Shown: piece after piece, positions 47,043 through 58,304 of the stretch
Layout: each line of letters starts with the position of its first letter
How positions within the stretch are numbered: the stretch's first letter is position 1
NCBI GenBank assembly: GCA_029215795.1
Contig: JARDYH010000001.1
Coordinates: forward strand, 6,442,001 to 6,506,000
Origin: Anniella stebbinsi
Taxonomy: Eukaryota > Chordata > Lepidosauria > Squamata > Anniellidae
DNA length: 64,000 nt
Direction: 5' to 3'
The notes under the pieces: model-generated
Database searches by the model: none
Told to the model about the DNA's origin: nothing
Seen by the model: only the letters and a program-made list of their open reading frames with translations
Program-made: the position numbers and the translations under genes

Positions 47043-47739
47043 GCATGGGGGAGTCCAAATTTAACATAGAAAGGTGAATGGGCGAAGGGATCAGAATCTT
47101 TCCCCAACTTAATTCCCCCTTGGTCTATCACGTGAATTCAATTCTCCTCACCCACAACCTCCTTTTGATATTAAAATTGGGGAAACAGACATTTCTCTTC
47201 CCATGTCTGCCCCATTCATGTATGAACAGCAAACATTGCTTCTTAAGTGTAGTTAATCCCCAGATGTCTTGCTGCTTGCATGGAATCCTGGGAATTATAA
47301 TCCTGCAAGTGTGGAAGTGATAGCTAATAGATGTCTGAGCAGCAAGAACTCCACGAAAGTAAGAAATGCAGGTTGCCCCGTTGGCCCTGTTGCTGTAAAG
47401 CAACACAACATTTTCAATGTGTCCTAGATCCTCAATTTTGGTGAGAGTGCACAGATTAGGCTCGGAAAAAGAGGTTCAGGCATGTGTACGGTGTCACATG
47501 TAAAGATGGTGTACCTGTCTCATTTGCGTAATGCCCATCTGTTGGATATCTGTCACTGTTGAAAACTTACCTAAAGTAGTTTTTGTGCTTGGAGAACTCG
47601 TAACTACTACTGGTAAAATGAAGAGTCATACAGCACCCTTGTTGCTTTGGCTTCAATGGATGCACCTCAAATTGTGTTGATCTCATTAGCATTCGTTTTA
47701 CATTGGGTGTTTGGTTTGTCCCCCCCCCCCCCACCTCAG

Positions 47740-48227
47740 GAGGCATCACGCATGACACTTTCCAGAAGGAACTCATGTGCTTTGACCCCGACACGGACAA
47801 ATGGACTCAGAAGGCTCCAATGACAACGGTACGGGGCCTTCACTGCATGTGTACTGTTGGCGACAAGCTTTATGTCATTGGCGGAAACCATTTTAGAGGA
47901 ACCAGTGACTATGACGATGTTCTAAGCTGTGAATATTACTCACCAACCCTCGACCAGTGGACACCAATCGCTGCTATGCTACGCGGGCAAAGTGATGTCG
48001 GGGTGGCTGTGTTTGAAAATAAAATATATGTTGTTGGAGGATATTCATGGAACAACCGTTGTATGGTGGAAATAGTCCAGAAGTATGACCCGGAGAAGGA
48101 TGAGTGGCACAAAGTCTTTGACCTCCCAGAATCCCTTGGGGGCATCCGTGCCTGCACACTGACTGTTTTCCCTCCCGAGGACAATACAGGGTCGCCTTCT
48201 AGAGAATCGCCTCTTTCGGCACCTTGA
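47740..48227 (+). CDS. KLHL13: KLHL13 last coding exon 7 (Kelch blades 4-6, stop)
   Basis: The acceptor is CCCACCTCAG before 47740, preceded by an uninterrupted run of about 13 C. The first two bases complete Gly494 (G+GA), giving [10 protein letters not shown] across the junction. It encodes residues 494-655 and ends at TGA (48225-48227). Blade markers are [34 protein letters not shown] and [10 protein letters not shown]. The C-terminal tail reads [10 protein letters not shown]. The stop falls directly after SAP, as I recall for KLHL13, whereas KLHL9 has a few more residues there. Confidence 0.96.
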
Positions 48228-49380
48228 GAAGCATCCCGTTGGACTTGCCATGTCGTCGTTCCAATACCGTTGCGCTGCATCATGGGTTCTCCTCTTATTT
48301 GTCTTCAGTAGTATCGATTAAGGCTTGACCCTGAAGCAGTTGGTACAAGAACAGGATAGGGGTTTGGGGTGGGCCGCAAAAGGAAGTCCCGACGCTTCTT
48401 GCGCTGGTTGGTCTAGAATATTTATGGAGTGGACACTGGAACATTCTGAACAAAATGTGTTTTTTTTGGAGACGAACGCTTAACAAATGAGGAAAACAAG
48501 GTGTCTTAAAACAATATATCTTTGCATTAGGTACATCAGTGTTGTGTATTAGGTGCGAGGATTATGTGCAGCTGTAAGCCCAGTAAGTCAAGCCAGCAGG
48601 AGAAATACAGCTGATGGGGAGCCTTGCGTGTGAAGCCTTGGAATTGCTGGGTTAGCTTACCTTCCCTGCATCTTTTGGGAGAGAGGCAGCCTCTGCAAAT
48701 GTCAGCAGCTATCTGGACCCAGCTACCTCCAGGGTGTTAGATCTGTTTACCAACTTGACTCTGGGGGTGCTTTTCAGAGGATATGGCAGACAGGAGTAAC
48801 TCGGCAGTTTTGAAACAATAAGCATACAGTAGGCAGACCCTGAATCTATAAACCAGAGTGTTTTTTAAAATAACATATTAAGGCTTTTTTTCTGGTCCGC
48901 CACATAAAACGCCCCCCGAAACGTATCTGAGGTTTTTAATAGTTCAGTTTTCTTTCCCCCTTCTCCTTTCCTCTCTCTCTCCCCCCACCTCTTCGATCCC
49001 CCCCTCCCGATTCAGCTTCAGTCATGGGAGCCTGAGCTCTTCACACGAGAAGATTCAGTTCAGTTATGCTGTAACCCAATTGGATGCCTGCACTGGATTT
49101 GAGGTAGACAAGGGCTAGAAACTCTTTACTTGTTAAGCCACTAAAACCTTGATCAAATGGTTCCCTTTGGATGAAATTTAATCTACCTTTCCCCCACCCT
49201 CACCGCCTGCCCCGCAATATCCTTTTTGTTGGCAAGAGAACTTGTCTCTTACACTCTGTATAAAATCTCAGTTAATACGGTTATTTAGCACAAAATGCAG
49301 CTTTGACAGAAAGCTGCTTTTGCTCAGAGAATTCAGATTACCGTGTTTCTTTTGTTCAATAAAATCTTTAACTGCAATTA
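48228..49380 (+). other. KLHL13: KLHL13 3' untranslated region
   Basis: This stretch runs from the TGA stop to the probable cleavage point about 17-25 bases after AATAAA. It has no long sense frame. It is AT-richer after 48800 and contains C-rich pyrimidine tracts near 48950-49010 and 49190-49215. No recognised transposable element interrupts it, unlike the flanks. Confidence 0.8.
49358..49363 (+). terminator. KLHL13 polyadenylation signal AATAAA
   Basis: A canonical AATAAA follows TTTTGTTC. A GT/T-rich downstream element (GTTCGGTGTTTGGTTGG then a T run) starts at 49381, so cleavage is expected near 49375-49385. No equally good signal was seen earlier in the 3' UTR. Confidence 0.8.
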
Positions 49381-49792
49381 GTTCGGTGTTTGGTTGGATT
49401 TTTTTTTTCTATCTGAAAAGGAGGTCTCATTAATGTTCACTTCCTTCTTCCAGCACCCTGTTGCCAGGTAACGTCTGTATATATCTTTGTGTGTGGGTAG
49501 CACAACCTGCTGGGAAAACAGTTCTGCAAGAGCTTCCAAAATGGGGAACTTGACCTCCTTTTCCAGAAGCTCCCTTGGGAAGCCCAGGCTGAGCCCATTG
49601 TGAATTCTGTGTCTGTAAGGGGGTGGGCATCCTGGCTGAACAGTTCTTTGCAAAGAGCCAGCCTGGCTTTGCTGAAGAAGCCATCTCTTGAGCATTCCTG
49701 GAGCCTGCTGCAAATGTCTTTGTCCCCTGTGGATGGAAGTGAGGCTTTGAGGCAGGGAAATGGGGATGTGTTTATGAGCAGGGTTGTGAGTG

Positions 49793-49985
49793 TGATACTA
49801 TATTGGTTGGAGAGCTGGACTTAGCCAGAGAGATCCAGGTTCAAATCCCTGCTCAGCCACACCACTCTCTCTCCCCCCATCCCACGGGCCCACTCCATAC
49901 CACAGGATTTTGGTGAGGATAAAATGTGTGAGGGAATCATGTATGTCTGGGCCCTTGGAGGAAAGGTAGGATAAAATAAAAATAA
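49793..49985 (+). mobile_element. tRNA-headed SINE (type A)
   Basis: A TATTGGTTGGAGAGCTGGAC head is followed by AGATCCAGGTTCAAATCCCT (B-box GGTTCAAATCC) and CTGCTCAGCCAC, then GGTGAGGATAAAATG and an AAATAAAAATAAA tail. Confidence 0.7.
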
Positions 49986-50062
49986 AATCTTCACTGGAGC
50001 AGAGAAATAGCACTGCTCCCCCAGAATCTGTTTTTATTTTTATTTTGTTTTTAAAAAAGAAG

Positions 50063-50103
50063 TTGCTAGTCCTTATGATCCTTACAATCATAAGGACTAG
50101 CAA
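50063..50103. repeat. Perfect 17-bp hairpin
   Basis: TTGCTAGTCCTTATGAT at 50063-50079 is exactly inverted at 50087-50103 across a 7-base loop (CCTTACA). It is preceded by TTTTTATTTTTATTTTG. Confidence 0.85.
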
Positions 50104-50452
50104 GTTTTATTTGAAAAATGAAAAGGTATTGCTTGAAAGTGTGCAGGCAAAGCTTGCCGACATCCCGGAAGCCAGAGAGGTGGTTTAATGAGCTTCCTGG
50201 TCTCTGGGCAGAGCTCTGCTGTGTCTCCCAGGCTGTCTCAATCTGGCATCTGTTATGCAAGCTTCCCCACTCAGTGTCACTTTGAGAGGTTTCAGGAAAG
50301 CAGCTTTTCTCCACGCGGGATTTCAGTTGAGATAGGTTTGAAGGGCTCTTCAGGTCTGAGGGTCGGATAGGATTCAGCAGATGTAGAATAATATCTGCAG
50401 GAAGTAAATAAACTTTGGAAGCTGTTCAGGGATGCCCTGCGGAAGGTCATAT

Positions 50453-50474
50453 TCTCTCTCTCTCTCTCTCTCTT
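50453..50474. repeat. (CT)n microsatellite
   Basis: About 10 CT units followed by a short T run. Confidence 0.85.
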
Positions 50475-51163
50475 TTTGTGGGGTGGGGTAGCAGTATTCC
50501 TAGAACATTCATGCTGTGTCGGAAGTGCTCTACGTGGAACGGAAAAAGCCAGGCTTATCGAGAGCTGGCAAGCCTGTTGTCATTTCTGCTTTTGGAAGCT
50601 GGTATCCGGTATATTGGAGAACACCCTCCGGCTTCCATCCTTAACGAGAGTCTTGACACAGCATCAGCTCCCCTGCCCCACAGTTGGGATATCTGCAAGC
50701 TTAGCACCCTAGACCCTATTTAGAAAGCCTTACCAAGAGTCCTAATAAGGACAACGAAATCGAGCAACCAAGACCCCTTGTGTCTTCTACTTCCCTTCAT
50801 CCCAAAGTTTTTCCTTCCTTTTCGCTCTCTCCCCCCTCGCCTCCCGCAAGTCTGCAATTTAGTTGCTCTTCTATGCTTGCTTTGCTGAAATGAGCAGCAT
50901 GGGGCAATTTTTTAGAAGCAATGCAGAAATGGATTTGAGCAGTCATTCCCAAGTGATGCTCCCAGCCTCCCGGGTGTACTGCCGGAGATCTTGCTTGCAT
51001 GCCCTAAGGATTAAGCAAAGTCTCCTGTGAGTTTACAAGGCCCACTCTCCAAGGAGCCTGCCATTTCTCTGTCTGCTTGGGTAACCTGCTCTGAGTTTTT
51101 CAGTTAGGGAGGCAGACCCAGAAGAGTAACCAATGCAAGAACATAAGGCGGCTCTGCACTTTT

Positions 51164-51705
51164 ACTCTATTTATTTATTTATTTTGTGCATTTCTATACC
51201 ACCCAATAGCTGAAGCTCTCTGGGCGGTTTACAAAAATTAAAACCATGAAAATCATTCAAAATATAAAACACGACAGTATAAAACATAGTATAAAATGCA
51301 ATCTAAAAGCGCAAGCAGGATAAAACTGAGCAGCAATGCAGAAATTAATACAGATTTAAAATACAAATTTAAAACAGCAAAGTCAAAAATGAAGTTGATA
51401 AATGGTTAAAATACTGAGAAAATAAAAAGGTCTTCACCTGGCGTCTAACAGAGTATAATGTAGGTGCCAGGCGAACCTCTCTAGGGAGCTCATTCCACAG
51501 CCGGGGTGCCTCAGCAGACAAGGCCCTCCTCCTGGTAGCCACCTGCCTCACTTCCTTTGGCAGGGGCTCACGGAGAAGGACCCCTGAGGATGATCTTAGG
51601 GTCCGGGCAGGTACATACGGGAGGAGTTCCTTCAGATGACCTGGCCGCAAGCTGTTTAGGGCTTTGAATCAGGCTTGGACCTGGACTGTAGAATTCAGTT
51701 GCCCT
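51164..51705 (-). mobile_element. L2-like LINE 3' end
   Basis: The - strand encodes APRLWNELPREVRLAPTLYS followed by VRRQVKTFLFSQ, preceded by YVPARTLRSSSGVLLREPLP. That is the C-terminal reverse-transcriptase pattern of L2-like LINEs. The 3' end is an AAACCGCCCAGAGAGC hairpin with an AAATAAATAAATAA tail. The copy at 61379 is nearly identical over the coding part. Confidence 0.8.
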
Positions 51706-51719
51706 GTAGGAACAGGCCA

Positions 51720-51843
51720 AGGTGCACCAAGTCCAGCAGTCTTTGCAAGAATGCCAGCAAACACTAGGTGCTGGTTGGAGGATGCTGGGATGTTATAGTC
51801 CAACAGAACTGAAGGACACAAGGTTGGGGAAGGCTGTACTAGG
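51720..51843. mobile_element. Partial foldback element, CAGCCTTCC type
   Basis: The right arm GGTTGGGGAAGGCTGTACTA and GATGTTATAGTCCAACAGAA are clear. The left arm is weak (CCAAGTCCAGCAGTC). Confidence 0.4.
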
Positions 51844-52130
51844 AATCATAGAATAGTAGAGTTGGAAGGGGCGTACAAGGCCATCAAGTCCAACCCCCTG
51901 CTCAATGCAGAAATCCACCTTAAAGCATCCCTGACAGATGGCTGTCCAGCTGCCTCTTGAAGGCCTCTAGTGTGGGAGAGCCCATGACCTCCCTAGGTCA
52001 TTGGTTCCATTGTTGTACTTCTCTAACAGTCAGGGAGGTTTTCCTGATGTCCAGCCAGAATCTGGCTTCCTGTATCTTGAGCCCATTATTCTGTGTCCTG
52101 CGCTCTGGGATGATCGACCACTGGAAGTGG
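51844..52130 (-). mobile_element. CR1 LINE 3' end
   Basis: AATCATAGAATAGTAGAGTT followed by GGAAGGG, CAAGTCCAACCCCCTGCTCA, CTGCCTCTTGAAGGCCTCTA and GAGGTTTTCCTGATGTCCAG is the standard reverse-complement order of a CR1 3' end in sauropsids, so the element lies on -. No coding part remains intact. Confidence 0.85.
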
Positions 52131-52628
52131 TCATGGTCCTCCAGTTGACTGCAACCTATGTTCTACCCAACCCTGCTTTAAACTGTTCTCATCACAAGGC
52201 TCAGGTTAAGCTTGACTAGGAACTGGAGATAAACGTGTTCAGTTTGCATTTTAATACAAATGTACCTCATTCCACAGTTTTGAATCTATGCGCGCACTGA
52301 AATTCAGTTATCCTTTGAAATTCGCACGTTTCTGAATTTTGCGATGGGGTTTTCCAATCCAAAATGTATACCAGAATGCACATGTTAGGGGAAGGTGCAC
52401 ACAAAAATGGATATTTTGGTGAAAATGACCTTAACAGTGCATTGTATATAGCTAGAATGGTTTGCAAAACTATAGGAGGCGAAATTGCATGCAAAAATAT
52501 GCATATGAAGAGGACCGGACACAAAAATGTTTGAGATTTTTCATGCAAACGTATTTTTAAAAAATCTCTTTAACTGTTGGAGAAAAGGGACGAGCCTAAC
52601 TTAAGGTTGGAGAAATTAGAAAGTGAGA

Positions 52629-52862
52629 GAGAGCCAGTGTGGTATAGTGGTTAGAGTGTTGGGATGGGGAGATCCGGTTTTTACTCCTAAGTAGGTCATG
52701 AAGCGCATTGGGTGACTTTGGGCCAGTCACTGATTCTCAGCCTAACTTGCCTCTCGGTGTTGTTGTGAGGATAAAAAGGAGGAGGTGGATTGGGTGCCCT
52801 CCTTGGGCTCCTTTCAAGAGGAAATCGGCAGGATATACATGTAATAATGAACAAACAAAATA
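52629..52862 (+). mobile_element. tRNA-headed SINE (type A)
   Basis: GAGCCAGTGTGGTATAGTGG then TTAGAGTGTTGGGATGG is the head. The GAGATCCGGTTTTTACTCC B-box is diverged. GGGTGACTTTGGGCCAGTCA and GTTGTTGTGAGGATAAAAAG form the body. The tail is AACAAACAAAATAAAATAG. Confidence 0.8.
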
Positions 52863-52974
52863 AAATAGAAATTGACAGATTGGCCCAAACCTGGGCTTAA
52901 CCGCATCCTTCTCTCTCTGGATGCACCAAGCGCTTGATGGGAGGCTAGCTTTTCACAGCCTGCTTGTGGGTTCT

Positions 52975-53003
52975 CTTCTCTCTCTCTCCCCCCCCCCCCC
53001 CCC
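52975..53003. repeat. (CT)n-poly(C) tract
   Basis: A CTCTTCTCTCTCTCTC stretch runs straight into about 16 C. Confidence 0.85.
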
Positions 53004-54975
53004 GCCACCACCCGTTCCCATTCATTTCTTACATACCCAGCTGTTCTGGAAGCATTCTCTCTTGGGGACGGGGCTTCTCCAGCCCTGAATGCCTAATATT
53101 TTAAAGTTGCAGCTGTTTCGTGGGTGGTGCTGAGCGCAGCTGAAGGAAGCTGTTTGAGCGGCTGTCGACACCTGATCTCTTGGAGCTGCTGCTGCAGGAT
53201 GGAAGGGAGCTTTGCTTTTTCGCTCCATCACAGTGGGTCTGCTTCCTGTTTTAAGTATATTTTATTTTGTATTTTTTTCCCCTGCTTTGTAGGATGTTGC
53301 TTCTGTTTTCATTGTGACCTGTAGATTTGTATGGGAAGCCCGAAAGATCCTTGATCGCTGTAACATCAAGGCTAATATTGTTGGAAGAAGCTGGCAGAAT
53401 ATATATGGCTGCACTTGACATACCCGGATGCTTTCTCATTTTAACCATTCCCCTAGTTTGGAAGGATCCTATTGAGCTCTTTGTTCTGTTTTGAGAGTTC
53501 ACTGTGCTGAATGCTTTGGAGTCACCTTCGTACCTGGCTGGCTATGCTGTTGTACACCTGGCTCTAGAACGCTTGGGTATGTTAAAAGCACCACTATAAA
53601 ACAGGTCTGTAGGCTGTTCTACTGTTTAGCATTCTCCCTCTATAGCAGAAGCAAAATAAACTGTGCAGTAGTAGCAACTATATGCAAATGATATTAGCTT
53701 AATCTTTGGATGGAAGGTTATTTTGCCTTGGTGCTGAATTGTGAGCGTTTTTAAACTTTATTTAAAAACATTTGATTCTGTGGATTCCCATCAACAGCCT
53801 GGAGGGTTAGGTATACCATGTAGTACAGGAAATGCTTCACTCTTCCTTTGTTGAAATATCTAAGAGGGGCATATTAAGAGGAAAATGCATTACATCCTCT
53901 GAATTCGCAGGTGTCAACAGGTTCCACCTGTCTTCCTCAAACGTTGGTATGGGATATTTCTCTCTTTCCTGTTCTAGCAAGGCCATTCTTCTTCTTGGAA
54001 GTGGTCTTTGGCAGGTGAAATCAGGCTTACAGCGTGACATCAAAATCATTTGGCAAATTGCTCAGAGTGGGCATGATGTCCGTCTCCATAACAACTCCAA
54101 CTGATGACCTTTCTGTCAATACACACTCTTGACAACCATCTTCTCTGAAATATACTGGATGCCTCCATGGGTGGTAATGATGCGACTGATGTTTCTACTT
54201 TTCTAGACCATCCTCCAGCCTGCCGTTCTGTGTAGAGGCTGTTGGGTGGTCCCTAGTTCTTTCCAAAGCACATAATCCCCTCCTCCAACCTCTTACTGCC
54301 ACCCCCAGCATCTACTGCCTGAGGCAATCGCCTCACTCCATCTCATGATAGAGCCAACCCTGTGTACAGCTCTCCACCTAACTAGGAACCTAGAACACAC
54401 ACAATTCCCACTTGACTGCGCATAGGCTTTCCAATATTCCACTCCATGCATGGATGTTGGGGGGGGGGGTGAGAACTAGAGAGTGCATTCTTGCCCCCCC
54501 CCCCCCCCTCCACTCCATGCTGTTTGACTTTCTAGCCATTCTCTAAATAAGTCAGACAGGAGAAAACCAACGTTGCTGTTTTAATAGGGAGACCCCTGCT
54601 TGTGATAGCAGCTTAAGATCCGATGCTTAATTATTGCTGGCGTGTGGGTTGGTTGAATTCATCGCAGATTCATCCATGCCCCCAAAAAGCTTCCTCCGCC
54701 TACTCTGGTGAGCAGCTGCTGACCATAACCTGTCATTGCGCGGAGTGTGAAAGAGAAAACAAAAGTGTTAAGGCACGCCACGCTCCATCTAGCCTCCTCT
54801 TCATATCCCTCCCAAGAGCTTGGTAAAGCTTCAGCCCCAGCATGTGTTTCTGGAAATGTGATTCAGCCCCCAGTCCACTGACGCACACACCTCAACCCCG
54901 CCAAGCCTACCAGAATGCTGTTTTTATTAACCAAAAGTTCTCTGTAGCATGATGTCAGATCCTGAATGGGATAGA

Positions 54976-55112
54976 ACAGCCTTTCCCTATCCGGCGCCTT
55001 CCAGATGTTTTGGACTATAGCTCCCAACATGCCTGACCATTGGGTGTGCTGGCTGTGGCTGATGGGAGTTGAAGTCCCGAAGATCAGGAGGGCCTCAGCT
55101 TGGGAAAGACTG
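54976..55112. mobile_element. Foldback element, CAGCCTTCC type
   Basis: ACAGCCTTTCCCTATCCGGC at the left pairs with the inverse of GGGCCTCAGCTTGGGAAAGA at the right. GGACTATAGCTCCCAACAT pairs with ATGGGAGTTGAAGTCC. Both arms are well kept. Confidence 0.7.
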
Positions 55113-55483
55113 AGATAGAGGAATCAGTCCCATGATAGCTTGTTCAAAGTGTTCCAGTCCAGGTAAATCAGGCACAAGAAAGTTTGAAGCTGATTAACAG
55201 GGTCAGATCCCGAGGAATTCTTACCTAGGAGGATCCTTGTTCTGTTTAGAAGGAGATGCGACATGACTGGTGTGAATGTTTTGGCATCCAGAGGGCAGCC
55301 GTAATGGGTGGTTTTTAACTTGAACGTAGGCTTGGTAGACTAAGGTGGGTATCTTTTTCTAGTCAAGATGGCTACAGCGTTTCTGTACAAAGCAGGCATC
55401 GCTGTTTCTCCAAAGTTATGAACCTACCTGCCTATTATTTTTGGAACCATTTTTCCCGGGATGAGAGGGAGAGCTCAAAAGCC

Positions 55484-55486
<3 letters not shown>

Positions 55487-55533
<47 letters not shown>
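55487..55533. repeat. (TA)n microsatellite
   Basis: About 23 TA units, the longest dinucleotide run in the window. Confidence 0.95.
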
Positions 55534-55535
<2 letters not shown>

Positions 55536-56456
55536 CTCCCTCATTTTCAAACTCCGAGTCTCCTTTTGTCCCGCCATCTTGGGTGCAATCGGATTCTGCC
55601 CTAAATGTAGCACATTCAGGGCTCTAAACAGCCCTGTTGTGCCCTATCCGTTTGCATGTCATTTGGGTGCCTTGAGCCGTCCTAGGCAATCACCTTGTTC
55701 ATCCCAACGGATGCAGTATGTGACTTTGCATTTGAATCTCTGGAGGGCGTGAATATCTCCAAAGCTGCATCTCTCTGGCTAGTTAGGACCATGAGGGATG
55801 ATGTCCAAAGCTCAATAGGGACCGGAACATGGTAATCGCTTGTCACCAACAAACAGGGGGACTTGATCCAGATGGCCATGCCAGGCTGTGTTGTTGAGCA
55901 CAGCCATCTACGCAGCTGCTCTTGGCAGGCACTACTTATACCTCTGTCCTTTCACCAGGGGTCGATGTTTTGGCGGTTCTTCAGAGCTGCAGCAATTCTA
56001 GCCAGTTTGAAGCCAGCAAGCTGTGGTAGCAGTAGCTCAGGGGGGGTGTCTTGGGGTGGAGGTGGAGGTATTGCTGCTGGTGCTGCTGTATCTTCTGCTT
56101 AATACAGGTGGGTTATTTGCTAGGTACCTGCCTTGCATTGGCTTACCTGTAGCATCAGCCTCTGCCCTCCATCCAGAATGCTGGAAAGACATGGATCCTG
56201 GCAGCAGAGAGAGGGTGGCCATATATGTCTTGCCCCAGAAGAGGAAATCCATCCCCCCCCCGAAAAAGAGGGTAAGAGACATAGATTTGCATAGGCTTCT
56301 TTATACATCTATATGAAAATGTCAACACAATTATTGATACAGAAATATGACGCATCTCACCATGCTGGGAAATATCGTGACCAGAGGACATGTGCGCGTC
56401 TGGATGCTCATTGTAAGTGGGCAGTTTCAAGGCCCCGGTACTCTCTGTCTTTATGA

Positions 56457-56540
56457 TTTACATAGGAAACTGACTTTTACTGAGTCAGTCCATCTAGCCC
56501 AATGTTGTCGACACTGGCAGCAGCAGCCACTAAACATCCA
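56457..56540 (-). mobile_element. tRNA-headed SINE (type B), 3' part
   Basis: ACATAGGAAACTGACTTTTA, CTGAGTCAGTCCATCTAGCC and CAATGTTGTCGACACTGGCA are the reverse complement of the SINE 3' region. The tRNA head is absent. Confidence 0.6.
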
Positions 56541-57334
56541 AATTTATATATGAACAGCAAAACAGTCCATTAAAAGGGGTCAGAAATCATAACATGCTGT
56601 TACAATCCTGGGAACACAGGGTTGACTTCTCCTGGTGTCTAAAAGATAGCAAAGATGCACCTGGAAAGTATACCTGGGCAGGGAATACTACAACTTGGGT
56701 GCCATCACTGGGAAGCCCCCCCCCCCTTGCAATTCCCAGCTGGCTATTCACTAAAGACCATGGAGCAACTGAAGCAGAGAAAACTGTCAGGGAAAAGATG
56801 GGTTATTCTAATTTTGAACCCTGTGAACTGCTCTGATGTTTTTTTCTTTGATGACTAGCGATTTAGAAGAATAAAAATAAGAACGATGCTCATCAGCCAG
56901 ATCTAGCGTGGGCTGAGACCTTCTCATAGTGGCTGGGGTACACTTTTCCCTCCGGGGGGGATGTACAGGAATTAATTTAGCTCCACATTGCCTGGTTTGG
57001 GCTAACGGCCAATTGCAGCTCCCTTAAAAAGAAGCTAGAGAACAGATTTTACAAATGCAAAAATAACATGTCGGAAGCAACATCTGTTCAGAAGGAGTAT
57101 GCAGCTGCTTGGCCTCTGAAACACGAACCCCATTGCTTCTGCATCCCTAATTAGGGCTTGCAGCTAATTCTGGGCCTTTTCCTTTCCCATCTCACTTTTG
57201 TGCAGAAAACTATGCTGTGTTTAAGACAACAGTTACATTTCTAAGGGGTGAAGTTCCAGGCCTTAAGCCTGCCTTAAAGCCATACCTTCCATCCTGACCC
57301 AAGTCCAACCCCAGCTAAGTAGAGCTGGCTGTGC

Positions 57335-57360
57335 TTGAGGAGGAGGAGGAGGAGGAGGAA
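57335..57360. repeat. (GGA)n microsatellite
   Basis: Seven to eight GAG units. It produces the Arg-rich start of a spurious frame. Confidence 0.85.
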
Positions 57361-57949
57361 AGCACTTTGTACATGTTCAGAAGTTCTCATCTCTAAACAT
57401 GCAGTAGTGATAGTTGGTCTCTCTGCTCTGTCTTATGCACTGTGCTTCCATGCATTTTTGGCATGCCTTGGAGATGTTAAAGGCACAGAACTACTCTTGG
57501 AAGCAGAAATCCCGCCCAAGTTCCAGGGCTGGACAGAGTTAAAATCTGATTCAGTGGCAAATTGTACAAGAAGGAGAGAAAAGGCTACGGATGAACTTTC
57601 AGAATAATTCGACACCGTTCAGTGGTGCAGCTAGAGTTGTACATTGGGGCCGCGGTCCCAAATGAACACCCAAAGAGTGACAGGTGCAGAAGTAAACCCC
57701 ATGTTATTGCTGTAGTCACGATGGTGGTGTGGTTTAAGTGAGTTCAAAACTGCACAAAACTCATGTTTTTTTGGTTGGCAATCAGTTTTTGGTATTGTTG
57801 CAATATCAGGAATGTAGAAGCCATTTTAAAGCATGGAATGGTAGCTATAGGGGGAAAGAAAATTATAGTCTTGTACCCTCGCTCATCTAAGTACACACGC
57901 CCATCTAAATTACCTGGCTGCACCACTGTTCAACACTCATTCTGAACCT

Positions 57950-58304
57950 GGTCTGTAGGTGAACCCTGCCTGCAATTTGAGACTTTCATCAGAGGTGCTG
58001 TTGCATGTCCCACCACCAACAGAAGTTAAGTTGGTGGGTACACAAGACAGGGCCTTTTTAGTCTCGGCACCCCAACTGTGGAACTCACTCTGCATAGGGA
58101 AGGCTAGGCTGATTCCATCCCTGATGAGTTTTCGACAGGCAGTAAAAATTGTATTATTTCGCCAGGCCTTTGCTTTTAAAATTGTGTTTAGTCTTGTCTT
58201 TTCTGTTTAATGAATGTTCTGTTCTTGTTTTTTGTTTTCATGTTGTGATTTTGATGGGATTTTATTGTACATCTCTGAGGGCCCTGTTGTTAATAAATAA
58301 ATAG
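57950..58304 (+). mobile_element. L2-like LINE 3' end
   Basis: The + strand encodes AFLVSAPQLWNSL, then a short insertion, then SLMSFRQAVKIVLFRQAFAF, the same C-terminal pattern as at 21984 and 51164. A TTTATTGTACATCTCTGAGG segment and an AATAAATAAATA tail close it. Confidence 0.65.

Larger units (their letters stand above)
43489..47739. other. KLHL13 intron 6
   Basis: 4.25 kb. It holds the LINE at 43863 (antisense), a SINE at 45010, a LINE-like tail near 45560-45640, a G run near 45795, a hAT element at 46093 and the C run just before exon 7. 47043-47700 shows no recognised feature. Confidence 0.65.
12983..49380 (+). other. KLHL13: KLHL13 gene locus (all coding exons plus 3' UTR)
   Basis: The gene spans two alternative first coding exons and six shared exons. 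The exon lengths 98 (or 80), 142, 133, 197, 796, 114 and 488 sum to 1968 (or 1950) bases, giving 655 (or 649) residues plus a stop. Introns are about 13.5/12.8 kb, 2.5 kb, 237 bp, 6.0 kb, 6.8 kb and 4.25 kb, all GT-AG. The protein order is a variable N-terminus, BTB (about 92-161), BACK (about 196-297) and Kelch blades (about 341-640). From family knowledge, KLHL13 pairs with KLHL9 as a CUL3-RBX1 adaptor that ubiquitinates Aurora B and supports mitotic exit and cytokinesis. The transcription start is not resolved; further 5' UTR exons may lie upstream or outside the window. Confidence 0.93.

Noticed and set aside
49378..49713. 111-codon open frame on the - strand just after the KLHL13 3' end
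   Set aside because: No family resemblance, no splice or poly(A) context on that strand, and overlapping open frames in another phase.
55263..55335. Undescribed bacterial-type or viral gene system anywhere in the window
   Set aside because: No operon structure, no ribosome binding sites and no viral domains were seen here or elsewhere; the coding content is one vertebrate gene plus retrotransposon remnants.
57335..57607. 90-codon frame starting with an Arg run
   Set aside because: The Arg run is a (GGA)n microsatellite and the remainder is unrecognised with no splice support.
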